Position numbers and translations under genes: made by a program
Origin: Streptomyces sp. SAI-127
GTDB lineage: Bacteria; Actinomycetota; Actinomycetes; Streptomycetales; Streptomycetaceae
Length of the DNA: 64,000 nucleotides
Assembly: GCF_029894425.1 (NCBI RefSeq)
Contig: NZ_JARXYJ010000001.1
Span: 7,150,501 to 7,214,500 of the forward strand
Direction of reading: 5' to 3'
The notes under the pieces: generated by a model
What the model was told of the DNA's origin: nothing
What the model saw: only the letters and a program-made list of their open reading frames with translations
Databases searched by the model: none
Part shown: piece after piece, positions 24,495 through 33,684 of the stretch
Layout: each line of letters begins with the position of its first letter
Position numbering within the stretch: the first letter of the stretch is position 1

Positions 24495-25331
24495 TCAGCG
24501 TTCGACGCCGAGGGTCAGGGTGCCGGTGTAGCCGGTGGAGGGGCTGCTGCCCAGGGCGGTGAGGGTCAGCAGGCCGGACGCGGCGCCGCCGTCGTCGTAG
24601 ATCGAGTCCTGGGCGAGGGTGGTGCGGGTGACCGTGTTGGCCGAGTACGGCGAGAGCGCGCCGACCTTGGCGGTGACCGTCTCGTCGAAGAAGAGCTGGC
24701 CGGTGTGGAGTTCGGTGCCGCCGGTGAAGGAGCCGTCGGAGGTGAGCGTGACGCCGACATGCACCTTCACGTGGATGTGGACACAGCGGCCCCGGTACCA
24801 GCCCGGGTACACCGTGGTGATGCGGGCGACACCGCCGGCGTCGGTGAGCACGCCGCCGCGCAGGAAGGTGCCGCTGTCGGGCTCGTCGTGGCCGTTGTTG
24901 CCGACGTAGCCGGAGTACTCGCCGAGCGCGTCGCAGTGCCAGATCTCGACGAGGGCGTCGCTGATCGTGGCGCAGGTGTCGTCGTCGACGACGGTGAGGG
25001 CGAGCTTGAGCGGGAAGCCGGTCTTGCCCTCGGTGATGTCGGCGCGGACGTACTGGCCGTCTAGGTAGTAGGGGCCTTCGGTCATCTCCTTGGTGAGGGT
25101 GCAGACCGCCGCGGCGGCCACGGGGGCCGTGTCGGCGGTGCCGGCCGTCCGCGCGGTGGGGGTGCCGGGCGCGGCGGCGCCGAGGGCGAGGGTGGCGGCG
25201 GTGGCGCCCGTGGCGACCAGGACGGTGCGGCGGGCGACGGTGTCTCTCGTCGGGGCCTGGCTCGTAGGCGTCTCGTTCACGGGCGTCTCGTTCATGGGGG
25301 TCTCGTTCATGGGGGTGTCTGTCATGAACAC
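24495..25331 (-). CDS. Tat-exported intradiol ring-cleavage dioxygenase-like protein
   Basis: 278 aa. A repetitive N-terminus (four MNETP-like units) precedes a Tat signal (ARRTVLVATGATAATLALGA). The mature domain has the intradiol fold with non-haem iron ligands visible: Tyr in EGPYYLDG, Tyr in VYPGWYRGR, and His/His in CVHIHVKV; also DALVEIWHCDALGEYSGY. Secreted members act on catechol-like or lignin-derived aromatics, but the substrate is not predictable. The start is uncertain, because the repeats supply several in-frame ATGs (25331, 25325, 25310, 25295). Confidence 0.85.
   Translation of the reverse strand: MFMTDTPMNETPMNETPVNETPTSQAPTRDTVARRTVLVATGATAATLALGAAAPGTPTARTAGTADTAPVAAAAVCTLTKEMTEGPYYLDGQYVRADITEGKTGFPLKLALTVVDDDTCATISDALVEIWHCDALGEYSGYVGNNGHDEPDSGTFLRGGVLTDAGGVARITTVYPGWYRGRCVHIHVKVHVGVTLTSDGSFTGGTELHTGQLFFDETVTAKVGALSPYSANTVTRTTLAQDSIYDDGGAASGLLTLTALGSSPSTGYTGTLTLGVER
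25267..25326 (-). repeat. Four tandem 15-bp repeats encoding MNETP-like units
   Basis: Units at 25267-25281, 25282-25296, 25297-25311 and 25312-25326 (plus-strand form GGCGTCTCGTTCATG with 1-4 changes). On the minus strand they encode five-residue units at the start of the dioxygenase, upstream of its Tat signal. Copy-number change would keep the frame and alter the number of start codons. Confidence 0.75.
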
Positions 25332-25471
25332 GGCACCGTAGAAGCGGTCGCTGTTGATGGGCTGTCAGTTCGGCAAAATGAGGGATCGTCAAGTTTCTTG
25401 CGAGTCAGGTTGCGGTGTCTGGAGGGGCGGGCGCGGTACCGTACCGGGGCGTATGCCGACAAGGAGGGTAA

Positions 25472-25777
25472 ATGGGGCTTACCGTGCGGGTCGAACGGCG
25501 CATCGCGGAGGACTTCCCCGGCCGGGACGGCGAGGTGGTGGGAGATCTCCTCACCGAACTGGTCAACCACCTGACCGACCGCGGCGACCGGGAGGACAAG
25601 GAACGGATCGCCGCAGCGACGCTGCTGTGCGGACAGGGCCGGGTGGACCGGCTCCTCGACGCCGTCCAGCTGGCCAAGGAGGACTGGCGGGACGTGCTGG
25701 TGGGGGCGGGGCTGGCGGACGCCGGGTGGAGGGAGCGGTTGGAGGCGGACTTCGGGCCGGTGGTTCCGGCCGGCTGA
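25472..25777 (+). CDS. Small hypothetical protein
   Basis: 101 aa, ATG 25472 with a good AAGGAGG ribosome site. Charged and largely helical, with one cysteine and no signal or membrane segment. I do not recognise a family. It is monocistronic: followed by a hairpin and flanked by minus-strand genes. Codon use looks like its neighbours, so it is probably real. Confidence 0.65.
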   Translation: MGLTVRVERRIAEDFPGRDGEVVGDLLTELVNHLTDRGDREDKERIAAATLLCGQGRVDRLLDAVQLAKEDWRDVLVGAGLADAGWRERLEADFGPVVPAG

Positions 25778-25791
25778 TACACGGGTGTGAG

Positions 25792-25830
25792 CCCCACGGC
25801 GGCTGTCGAACCGCCGGTCTCGCCGTGGGG
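25792..25830. terminator. Terminator hairpin after the small hypothetical gene
   Basis: 10-bp stem CCCCACGGCG (25792-25801) with CGCCGTGGGG (25821-25830), with a further short stem in the loop. It sits between the plus-strand small gene and the converging aldo/keto reductase. The remaining bases to 26007 show nothing else. Confidence 0.65.
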
Positions 25831-26007
25831 CCGCCCGACGGTGGCTACACCGTGAGCTCCGGGCTGCCGTACGACCAGCAGTTCCCTTGGACGACTGCGG
25901 CCGCGGTCTGCTCCTCGTCGAGGCAGCACGGGCGAGGTCGGACGGCTGAACGGCCCGCTTGGTGCTGTGCCGTGGGGTCGGCCGCTTTGAGCCGTGGGCG
26001 TAGGCGG

Positions 26008-26988
<981 letters not shown>

Positions 26989-27037
26989 CAGGTGCTCCGT
27001 AGGTTGTCAGGCGGCCCAGGAGGGCCGGGTGTGCGTG

Positions 27038-27520
27038 TCAGTGCTCCTGGGCGGCCGGCTCCAGGACGAGGACCGGGATCTCGCGGTCCGTCTGCCTCTG
27101 GTACTCCGCGTAGTCCGGGAACGCCTCGACGGCTCGGGCCCACCACACGGCCTTCTCGTCCCCGGTCACCTCGCGTGCCAGCATGTCCCGGCGCACCGGG
27201 CCGTCCTGCAGCTCGGTTCGGGGCTCGGCCACCGCGTTGTGGTACCAGACCGGGTGTTTGGGGGCTCCTCCCGCGGAGGCGACCACGGCGTAGGAGCCGT
27301 CGTGCTCCACCCGAATGAGCGGGGACTTGCGGATCTTGCCGCTCTTCGCGCCCAGCGTGGTCAGGATGACGACGGGCACGTCCTCCAGTTTCTCGTCTTC
27401 TTCACGGGTGACCAGGACACCCAGCGTCGTTCCTTGTGTACCGCCGGAGCTTTCGTACAGTTCGACCTGGTCACGCACGAACTGCGCCGTGCTCGGCTCA
27501 TACTCGCCATTCAATGGCAC
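27038..27520 (-). CDS. Deazaflavin-dependent nitroreductase-family protein (DDN type)
   Basis: 160 aa. Split-barrel fold with family motifs [36 protein letters not shown] and [19 protein letters not shown], typical of F420-dependent Ddn-like reductases. It starts 10 bp after the stop of the SDR gene and ends 49 bp before the aldo/keto reductase. Role: F420H2-dependent reduction of quinones or nitro-compounds in the family; actual substrate unknown. Confidence 0.88.
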   Translation of the reverse strand: MPLNGEYEPSTAQFVRDQVELYESSGGTQGTTLGVLVTREEDEKLEDVPVVILTTLGAKSGKIRKSPLIRVEHDGSYAVVASAGGAPKHPVWYHNAVAEPRTELQDGPVRRDMLAREVTGDEKAVWWARAVEAFPDYAEYQRQTDREIPVLVLEPAAQEH

Positions 27521-27530
27521 GGTGCCCTCC

Positions 27531-28376
27531 TCAGACGGTGGTGTCGTCGTAGGCGAGGTTGTCGCCCAGTTCGCGGGAGGCCTCCGCCTGGGCGAGGAGC
27601 TCCCGCGCCTTGGCCTCGGCGGCCTCGATGGCGTCCGCGCCGGCGACGAAGCGCTCCAGGGGCTTGTCCTGGCCGGCGATGGCGAGCAGGGCGCGGGCGA
27701 GCTTGGCGGGGTCGCCGGGCTGCTTGCCGTTCATGCTCTTCATGCCCTCGATCCTCGGGGCGGTGCGCGGGGCGTAGTCCTCGATGGACAGCTCGGGCCA
27801 GATGGTGGAGCCGTCCACGAGGAGTTCGGTGCGGAAGTAGCCGGGCTCCACGACCGTGGTGCGGATGTTGTACGGCTCGACGTCGTGGCGCAGGGACTCC
27901 ATCCAGCCCTCTTCCGCGAACTTGGAGGCCGCGTACGCGGAGGTGAATTCCATGCCGACCACGCCGGCGGTCGAGGTGATGGTGATGATGTGACCGGCGC
28001 GCTGCCTGCGCAGGACGGGCAGGACGGCGCGGGTGACGTTCATCGGGCCGAAGAGATTCGTCTCGAACTGCCGGCGCATCTGCGCGGGCGAGATTTCCTC
28101 GAAGTAACCGGTGAAGAGATTGCCGGCGTTGTTGATGAGGACGTCGATGCGGCCGAAGCGGTCGACGGCGGCCTGCGCGGCGGCCTCGGCGTCCTCGAGG
28201 CTGGTGACGTCGAGCTTGGTGACCAGCAGATTGTCCTGCGGTCCGCCCAGGGCCTTCTCGACCACTTCAGGGCGGCGGCCGGTGGCGACGACCTGGTGGC
28301 CGGCGGCGAGGGCCTCGCGGGTGATGTCGGTGCCCAGGCCGCGTCCGGCACCGGTGACGAGAATGACCTTGCTCAT
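27531..28376 (-). CDS. Short-chain dehydrogenase/reductase
   Basis: 281 aa from ATG 28376. NADP-binding VTGAGRGLG at residues 7-15, INNAG, catalytic Ser in ITSTAGVVG and YAASK. The C-terminal extension ([20 protein letters not shown]) is typical of classical SDRs annotated as oxidoreductases of unknown substrate. First gene of the operon, divergent from the MmyB-like regulator across a 174-bp region with inverted repeats. The frame is open far upstream over the regulator, but only as an antisense shadow. Confidence 0.93.
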   Translation of the reverse strand: MSKVILVTGAGRGLGTDITREALAAGHQVVATGRRPEVVEKALGGPQDNLLVTKLDVTSLEDAEAAAQAAVDRFGRIDVLINNAGNLFTGYFEEISPAQMRRQFETNLFGPMNVTRAVLPVLRRQRAGHIITITSTAGVVGMEFTSAYAASKFAEEGWMESLRHDVEPYNIRTTVVEPGYFRTELLVDGSTIWPELSIEDYAPRTAPRIEGMKSMNGKQPGDPAKLARALLAIAGQDKPLERFVAGADAIEAAEAKARELLAQAEASRELGDNLAYDDTTV

Positions 28377-28484
28377 GCGGAGTTTCCTTTCAGGCGCCGT
28401 GATCCGGCACCTGGTGTGTGCGGGGGTTCGCACCACCGTGGGCGGTGCACCACCTACAAAAGCCGCTGTCACGCGAGGGTGGGA

Positions 28485-28520
28485 GTCCCTGATGAGGGGG
28501 TCACTGACAGGGACCCCCTC
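28485..28520 (+). promoter_or_regulatory. Inverted repeats in the divergent SDR/MmyB-regulator promoter
   Basis: GTCCCTG (28485-28491) pairs with CAGGGAC (28508-28514), 23 bp apart centre to centre. Overlapping it, GAGGGGGTC (28494-28502) pairs perfectly with GACCCCCTC (28512-28520). It lies 30 bp before the regulator's start and may be its operator or a leader hairpin. Confidence 0.5.
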
Positions 28521-28550
28521 CCCGACGGAAGCGCTCGTAGAGTGAAGCGC

Positions 28551-29510
28551 ATGGCAGGCAGAAACGACCCACAAGGCGGCAAACGTGACATCCGTGATGA
28601 TTTCCGCGCGGAGATCCGGGAATTCCTCGGCACGCGACGGGCCAGGGTCACGCCCGAGCAGGCCGGACTGCCCGTGTACGGCGGAGAGCGCCGACGGGTC
28701 ACCGGGCTGCGCCGCGAGGAGGTCGCCCTGCTCGCGGGCATTTCCAGCGAGTACTACACACGGCTGGAGCGCGGCAACGCCACCGGCGTCTCCGAGAGCG
28801 TCATCGAAGGCATCGCGCAAGCGCTGCAGCTCGACGAGGCCGAGCGCCTCCACCTGAACGACCTCCTGCGCGGCGCGGGCACGACCCGTCCGCCACGCCG
28901 CCGACCCGCTCAGCAGCGCGTCCGGCCGACGGTGCGGCGCGTCCTCGACTCGATGGCCGGCACACCCGCGTTCGTCCTCAGCGGACGCGGGGACATCCTG
29001 GCCGCCAACCACCTCGGGCGCGCCCTGTTCTCCCCCGTCTACGCCGACCCGGTACGGCCCCCGAACAACGCCCGGTTCGTCTTCCTCAGCCCGCACGCGA
29101 CCGAGTTCTTCCGCCACTGGGACGAAGTCGCCAACGACGCCGTCGCCATGCTGCGTGCCGAGGCCGGCCGTGACCTCTACGACCGGCGGCTCACGGACCT
29201 GATCGGGGAGCTGTCCACCCGCAGCGAGGAGTTCCGGCGCCGCTGGGCGGCCCACAACGTCCGCATGCACACCACCGGCGTGAAACTCCTTCACCACCCG
29301 GTCGTCGGCGACCTCGACCTGCCCTTCGAGACCTTCCCACTCGGCGACGGCCCCAGCCAGTTCCTCCTCACCTACACCGCCGAGCCCGCGTCCCCCTCGC
29401 AGGACGCCCTGAACCTGCTGGCCAGTTGGGCCGCGAGCAACGACGACATCGGGCGGTCCGCCCTGGAGAGCGACTCCGAGTCGGCCGGACCGGCCGAGAC
29501 ATCCGACTGA
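28551..29510 (+). CDS. XRE-type regulator with MmyB-like ligand-binding domain
   Basis: 319 aa from ATG 28551 (in-frame GTG 28542 possible). The N-terminal HTH is in RVTGLRREEVALLAGISSEYYTRLERGNATGVSESVIEGIAQAL. The second half matches the MmyB-like PAS-type domain (DSMAGTPAFVLSGRGDILAANHLGRALF, RRWAAHNVRMHTTGVKLLHHPVVGDLDLPFETF), which binds small hydrophobic molecules. It is divergent from the reductase operon and most likely regulates it, as is common for this pairing in Streptomyces. Confidence 0.92.
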   Translation: MAGRNDPQGGKRDIRDDFRAEIREFLGTRRARVTPEQAGLPVYGGERRRVTGLRREEVALLAGISSEYYTRLERGNATGVSESVIEGIAQALQLDEAERLHLNDLLRGAGTTRPPRRRPAQQRVRPTVRRVLDSMAGTPAFVLSGRGDILAANHLGRALFSPVYADPVRPPNNARFVFLSPHATEFFRHWDEVANDAVAMLRAEAGRDLYDRRLTDLIGELSTRSEEFRRRWAAHNVRMHTTGVKLLHHPVVGDLDLPFETFPLGDGPSQFLLTYTAEPASPSQDALNLLASWAASNDDIGRSALESDSESAGPAETSD

Positions 29511-29533
29511 ACGACTCGCCGTGCGCACGCTCC

Positions 29534-29603
29534 TTACCCGGAGGTACCCGGAGGTACCCGGACGACTCGACGCGGCTTCCCTCACCGCTTACCTCCCGGG
29601 TAA
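29534..29603 (+). promoter_or_regulatory. Operator-like inverted pair and short tandem repeat upstream of DUF1330 gene
   Basis: TACCCGGAGG repeats at 29535, 29545 and (partial) 29555. TTACCCGGAGGTA at 29534-29546 is nearly the reverse complement of TACCTCCCGGGTAA at 29590-29603 (one extra C), so the same element appears twice in opposite orientation about 56 bp apart. It suggests a pair of binding sites for an unknown regulator. Confidence 0.45.
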
Positions 29604-29670
29604 TCGACCTCGGTTCGCCCCGCGTGCCAGGCTCGTCGGCGTACGGAGCCCTACCGACCGGGAGGACACC

Positions 29671-30015
29671 ATGACCGCCTACGCCATAGCCCACCTGCGG
29701 GAAGCCGCGCCGCATCCGGAGATCGCCGAGTACATCGAGCGCATCCCCGCCACCTTCGAGCCGTACGGCGGACGCTTCCTCGTGCACGGCACGGGGCACG
29801 AGGTGAAGGAGGGCGGCTGGCCGGGGCATGTCGTGGTGATCGGCTTCCCGGGGATCGCCGAGGCGCGGGCCTGGTGGGACTCCGCCGCGTACCAGGAGAT
29901 CGCACCGCTGCGTTCGCGGCACATCGAGGGCGACATCATCCTCGTCGAGGGCGTTCCCGACGGTTACGACCCCGCGGCCACGGCGAAGGCGATGCGGGAC
30001 GCGCTCGCTTCCTGA
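29671..30015 (+). CDS. DUF1330 family protein
   Basis: 114 aa from ATG 29671 with GGGAGG upstream. Ferredoxin-like dimeric alpha-beta barrel family: YAIAHLREAAPHPEIAEYI, GGRFLVHGTGHEVKEGGWPGHVVVIGFPGIAEARAWWDSAAYQEIAPLR. Cytoplasmic; biochemical role unknown. It stands alone behind the repeat-rich operator-like region. Confidence 0.85.
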   Translation: MTAYAIAHLREAAPHPEIAEYIERIPATFEPYGGRFLVHGTGHEVKEGGWPGHVVVIGFPGIAEARAWWDSAAYQEIAPLRSRHIEGDIILVEGVPDGYDPAATAKAMRDALAS

Positions 30016-30107
30016 GGACGTGCTTCCGACTCCCGTGCCCCACGGGGCTGTTGGATACTGGGCGGACTGTCGAACTGGCGACTGGCGTACGGAAGGGGGA
30101 GGTTCGC

Positions 30108-30587
30108 GTGCCGGACGGACGTGAGGTGGACCAGGCGGAGTTGCTGGACGTCGCCAAGGACGAGGACCGGGCACGCAGCCTGCTCCGCGCGCTGCGCACC
30201 CTGAGCACCGGGCCCGATCCGAAGCTGCGGGAGATGGCGCGGGGTGTGCTGCGCGGTGACCTCACCGCCGAACAGGCCTTCACCGACCCGGAGTACACCG
30301 CGGCCCTGTTCTCCGGCGCCGACAAGGTCCGCCGCGCGGGGGAGCTGCGTTCCGAGGCCGAGGCCCGCGAGGCCGGCGAGCGTTTCGGGGAGTGGCAGCA
30401 GGCGCGCCGCACCGAGGACGAGCGCGAGGACCAGGACGAGGGCGAGGGCACGCCACAGTCCGACACGTCGCCCCGTACGTCTCCCCAGCAGCCCACCGGG
30501 CCGTGGCGGCACTCCGGCGCGGGTGGGGTGGGCGGCCCGGGCGCCCTGGGCGGCTCCCGCCCGGCAGGCGGATTGCGCCACCGCTGA
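30108..30587 (+). CDS. Hypothetical helical protein with disordered tail
   Basis: 159 aa from GTG 30108, preceded by GGGGGAGG. Residues about 8-100 look alpha-helical (ELLDVAKDEDRARSLLRALR, LREMARGVLRGDLTAEQAF), followed by an acidic then Pro/Gly-rich tail (DEREDQDEGEGTPQSD). No family I can name confidently. It precedes the type-VII-style toxin module by 477 bp; whether it belongs with it is unclear. Confidence 0.6.
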   Translation: MPDGREVDQAELLDVAKDEDRARSLLRALRTLSTGPDPKLREMARGVLRGDLTAEQAFTDPEYTAALFSGADKVRRAGELRSEAEAREAGERFGEWQQARRTEDEREDQDEGEGTPQSDTSPRTSPQQPTGPWRHSGAGGVGGPGALGGSRPAGGLRHR

Positions 30588-31064
30588 ACACCGCGCCTGC
30601 CGCGGGTCACTTCGGCCCCCCTCGGCAGGCCGCTTCGGTCGCTGCTGAGCGGCGCGCCTGTCCTGGGCCACTTCGGCCCTCGTCGAGCTCGACCCCCGCC
30701 CCGGTCGTCGTACGACCAGCCTCTCGTCGAGCACTCCCCGCACCCTGGGCCCTTCGGCTACCGATGGACCCCGGCCCGCCGTCCGGCACTGCCCCGCCCC
30801 GGCCCTCTCCGTCCACCGTCGAGCACACTCGCCGAAGACCCGCCCGCCCGACTCATCCCCCCACCGCCGAAATCCAGCCGCCGAACCCCAACCCACCCCC
30901 CTGCCTCGCACCCCGCCGCCACGAACTACTCCCACCACGCCCCACCGACAAAAGCCCCCACCTCACTCCCTTCCACACCCCCAGCAAATCCCGCCTCACG
31001 TAGTAAAGTTCGGCCGTCGTACGCGTGACCTGAAATGGTCCTGCCAAGACGAGGGGGAACGAAC
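30588..31064 (+). other. 477-bp intergenic region with a C-rich, G-poor tract
   Basis: No gene supported. After the terminator-like repeats, bases about 30841-31000 are extremely C-rich and G-poor on the plus strand (by eye about 12% G and well over half C). Such a bubble is the classical signature of a Rho-utilisation site, and would sit before the toxin genes. The end of the region (CACGTAGTAAAGT, about 30997-31009) probably holds the toxin operon promoter. Confidence 0.5.
30595..30630 (+). terminator. Hairpin after the hypothetical gene
   Basis: GCCTGCCG (30595-30602) and CGGCAGGC (30623-30630) form a perfect 8-bp stem 8 nt past the stop. A second, related unit (GGGCC-ACTTC-GGCCC) lies about 45 nt downstream. 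Confidence 0.5.
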
Positions 31065-31760
31065 ATGGGGGTCGTGCTGCCCGACGAGGCGGCCTGGGTG
31101 TTGGACCTCATCGGCGTCGAGTGGCCCAACGTCGACGAGGACGACTACCGGGACATGGCCGACGGCCTGCGGTCCTTCGCCTCGCAGATGCGGGAGGGCA
31201 AGGACGCCACGGCGGGTGTCGTCCGGGAGTTCCTGGAAGGGAACGAGGGCATCGCCACCGCGGCCTTCCAGCAGCACTGGGGCAAGGTCAGCGACGTACA
31301 CCTGGAACGCCTCGGCGAAGCGGCCGACCTCGGGGCGATGGCCCTGGACGGCGCCGCCGTGGCCGTGGCCGGTGCCAAGGTCGCCGCCATCGTCCAACTG
31401 GGCATCCTCGCCGCCGAGATCATCGCCGCCCAGGCCGCCGCGCCGTTCACCCTGGGGCTCTCCGAAGTCGGCGCGCTCGGTGCCACCCAGGCCACCCGCC
31501 TCATCGTGCGGCGGCTGCTGAAGGAGGCCGAGCAACTCCTCGTCGAGGAGCTCATGTCCGTCGCGATGGGCCCGGTCTACTCCGCGCTCGGCAACATGGC
31601 CACCGACCTCGTCCTCCAGCTCGGCGCCAACGCCGTGGGGCTGCAGGACGGTTACAGCCCGGGCAAGACCCTGCACGCGGGCAGCGAGGGCTTCTCCGAC
31701 GGGCTGGACGCCGCCACGGGGACCACGGGGACCTTCACCTCGAAGGGAGGCGCCGCGTGA
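31065..31760 (+). CDS. WXG100/PPE-like secretion partner of a polymorphic toxin
   Basis: 231 aa from ATG 31065 (GAGGGGGAAC upstream). The N-terminal helical bundle resembles the WXG100-like domain at the head of CpnT-type and other type VII toxins (VLDLIGVEWPNVDEDDYRDMADGLRSFASQM, FQQHWGK). Hydrophobic Ala/Leu-rich helices follow at about 95-135, and the end is Gly/Thr-rich. It has no toxin domain itself; the nuclease is on the next gene, which overlaps by GTGA. So what is usually one polypeptide seems split into a carrier and a toxin half. Export by an ESX/type VII system is inferred. Confidence 0.75.
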   Translation: MGVVLPDEAAWVLDLIGVEWPNVDEDDYRDMADGLRSFASQMREGKDATAGVVREFLEGNEGIATAAFQQHWGKVSDVHLERLGEAADLGAMALDGAAVAVAGAKVAAIVQLGILAAEIIAAQAAAPFTLGLSEVGALGATQATRLIVRRLLKEAEQLLVEELMSVAMGPVYSALGNMATDLVLQLGANAVGLQDGYSPGKTLHAGSEGFSDGLDAATGTTGTFTSKGGAA

Positions 31761-32566
31761 GTGAGACCGTACGCAGCGACAAGGACCTCCATGAGCGGCT
31801 CGCCGACCGGATCACCTCCCAGGCCGACGAGCACGAGTCCGGCGCCCGCCCCCACCTGCACCGCAGCCGGGCCGGCCTGGACCGGACGCGCGGCAAGGGC
31901 GCCCTGGCGGCGGCCGTCGAGACCGGGGCCGAGAAGATCCTCAGGGCCATCGAGGAGGCCGAGGACCAGCTCCACAAGCACCTCCAGGACGTGTCCAAGG
32001 GCGTGCGGGCGATGGGGGACAACCACGCGCGCAACGACAAGAACATCGAGACGATGCTGCAGAGCATCGTCAAGCGCTCCCGCGACCAGGACACCGTCCG
32101 TGACGGCGGCGGGATCGGCAAGGACCGCCCGGACACGACGAAGGACCCGCACACCGTCACCCTGGAGTGGAAGCCCGGGATGCCCAAGCAGGCCTTCGAG
32201 CGGAAGGCACGGGCCCTGCAGCGGCTCGGCGAGGAGGGCAAGCTCTTCAAGTTCAAGGGCAGGACCGAGGACTACCGCGACAAGCAGATCACCGCGCAGT
32301 ACAAGGGCGCGCTGGAAGCACTGATCCGCAGGAACCACAAGGACGACCCCGACTTCGCCGAAGAGGCCGCGGTGGCGGCCCGTAAAATGCAACCCGACCA
32401 TGTCAACGAGCTCCAGACCGGTGGTCCGGACGCGTGGCGTAATCTGCGGATGCTCGACCGGACGACGAACTACGACATCGGTACGCAGCAGATACGTCCG
32501 CAGATCAAGGATCTTCCGGACGGCAATCCCATCAACATCGACATCAAGTGGTGGCCGGATGACTAG
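31757..32566 (+). CDS. Polymorphic toxin with C-terminal HNH-like nuclease
   Basis: 269 aa from GTG 31757, GTGA overlap with the carrier. Residues 1-110 are charged and helical (possible WXG-like hairpin); a Gly/Asp linker follows. Residues about 135-269 form the toxin: TVTLEWKPGMPKQAFERKA, then DHVNELQTGGPDAWRNLRML (214-233) and an Asn about four residues later. This is the pattern of HNH/GHH nucleases in bacterial toxins (D-H, then Asn and a downstream ligand). No signal peptide. Target DNA or RNA unknown. Followed, with 8-bp overlap, by an immunity-type gene. Confidence 0.8.
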   Translation: MSETVRSDKDLHERLADRITSQADEHESGARPHLHRSRAGLDRTRGKGALAAAVETGAEKILRAIEEAEDQLHKHLQDVSKGVRAMGDNHARNDKNIETMLQSIVKRSRDQDTVRDGGGIGKDRPDTTKDPHTVTLEWKPGMPKQAFERKARALQRLGEEGKLFKFKGRTEDYRDKQITAQYKGALEALIRRNHKDDPDFAEEAAVAARKMQPDHVNELQTGGPDAWRNLRMLDRTTNYDIGTQQIRPQIKDLPDGNPINIDIKWWPDD

Positions 32567-33113
32567 CGCGAACCCGGCGTCGGCCCGTCTGATCGCGACG
32601 GTGGACGCCCTGCGAACGGCACTGGCGGAGAGCACGGACGTGTTGTCCTTCACGCTCGGCGGGACGATCGACGAGGAGACGGCCGCCGCCGCGGAGGCCG
32701 ACGGTGTGCCGCGGGAGTTCCTGGACTTCTGCCGGGTGCTGGACGGCGCGAGCTGCGGGCCGTCCGTGCAGCTCTTCGGCCTGGAGGAGGCCGAGGAGCA
32801 CCAGTTCTACTGCGAGCCTGTGGTCGACTCCCCGCTGCCGCTCTCCCCGGCGAAGCTCTACTGTGTCGGGATGATCCAGGAAGCCCCGGTCTACCTCGAC
32901 CGCGCGGGCGGCGGTGTCCTCGGCGCCCCGGAAGCAGGCCCCGACTGGGTCGACGCGGAGCGCTTCGACGAGCTCGCGCCCGGCCTCGAGACGTTCTTCC
33001 TGGAGCGGCTCACCACGCCCGCCGAGTACAAGCGGCTCGCGCTGGTCGACGACGAACTGGTGGAGTACGACGACTGGCTGAAGCTGTTGCGACGGGCCGG
33101 TCTCACCGGCTGA
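32559..33113 (+). CDS. Probable SUKH/SMI1-type immunity protein
   Basis: 184 aa from ATG 32559. It overlaps the toxin gene by 8 bp, the arrangement expected of a cognate antidote. VPREFLDFCRVLDGASCGPS resembles the SMI1/KNR4 (SUKH) opening, and the protein is acidic and lacks export signals. It would bind and neutralise the HNH toxin in the cytoplasm. The family match is moderate; the role rests mainly on position. Confidence 0.65.
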   Translation: MTSANPASARLIATVDALRTALAESTDVLSFTLGGTIDEETAAAAEADGVPREFLDFCRVLDGASCGPSVQLFGLEEAEEHQFYCEPVVDSPLPLSPAKLYCVGMIQEAPVYLDRAGGGVLGAPEAGPDWVDAERFDELAPGLETFFLERLTTPAEYKRLALVDDELVEYDDWLKLLRRAGLTG

Positions 33114-33141
33114 GGCATGACGAAGGGAAAGCAGAGGACGC

Positions 33142-33672
33142 ATGGCCACCCATGACGAGATGACGGAGCTGTTCGGCGCGGACCGCGTGGTCACGCTGGA
33201 CCGTGCCGTCGCCGAGGAGCGCGGACTGTCCGAGGCCGACGCCGAGGTGCTGTGCGAGGTCGGTGTGCCCGTCTTCGTCGACGTGCTGTTCACCCTCGAC
33301 ACCGCCGAGGAGGGACCCGATCCCTTCACCGTGGTGCCGGTGGCCGCGGGCGGCGACGAGACCCACATCCTCGTGCTCGGCGGTCCCACCGACGACCCCG
33401 TGATGCGGTACTGCCTCGACATGGACCGCGGTTACGTCATCCTCATGTCCTTCGACGCCGAGCCGCGCGCCGAGATCGTGAACCGGACCCTCGCCGACCT
33501 CGTCGAGTTCCTGTACCGCTTCGCGCTGCGCACCAAGCACCTGGAACAGGCCGCCCCGCAGGACCGCGCCCCGTACACCGACAAGCTCGTCGAATACCTC
33601 AAGGCCCGCGACCCGTACGCGTTCGCGCAGCCGGACAGCTGGTGGTCGATGGTCTTCGAGCAGGTCGGCTGA
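33142..33672 (+). CDS. SUKH-4-type immunity protein
   Basis: 176 aa from ATG 33142, 28 bp after the preceding gene. Features of the SUKH-4 group: an N-terminal MTELFGADRVVTLDRAVA, GVPVFVDVLFTLDT, and a late LADLVEFLYRFALR. Acidic and cytoplasmic. A second immunity gene next to one toxin is common where modules accumulate orphan antidotes against related toxins of competitors. Confidence 0.72.
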   Translation: MATHDEMTELFGADRVVTLDRAVAEERGLSEADAEVLCEVGVPVFVDVLFTLDTAEEGPDPFTVVPVAAGGDETHILVLGGPTDDPVMRYCLDMDRGYVILMSFDAEPRAEIVNRTLADLVEFLYRFALRTKHLEQAAPQDRAPYTDKLVEYLKARDPYAFAQPDSWWSMVFEQVG

Positions 33673-33684
33673 GTCCTACGGCGC

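Noticed and set aside
25267..25326. Short direct repeats considered as a CRISPR array
   Set aside because: Units are contiguous 15-mers without spacers and lie in coding sequence.
28377..29585. Apparent fusion of the SDR with a 400-residue N-terminal extension
   Set aside because: The extension is antisense to the MmyB-like regulator; the SDR begins normally with VTGAGRGLG at its own ATG 28376.
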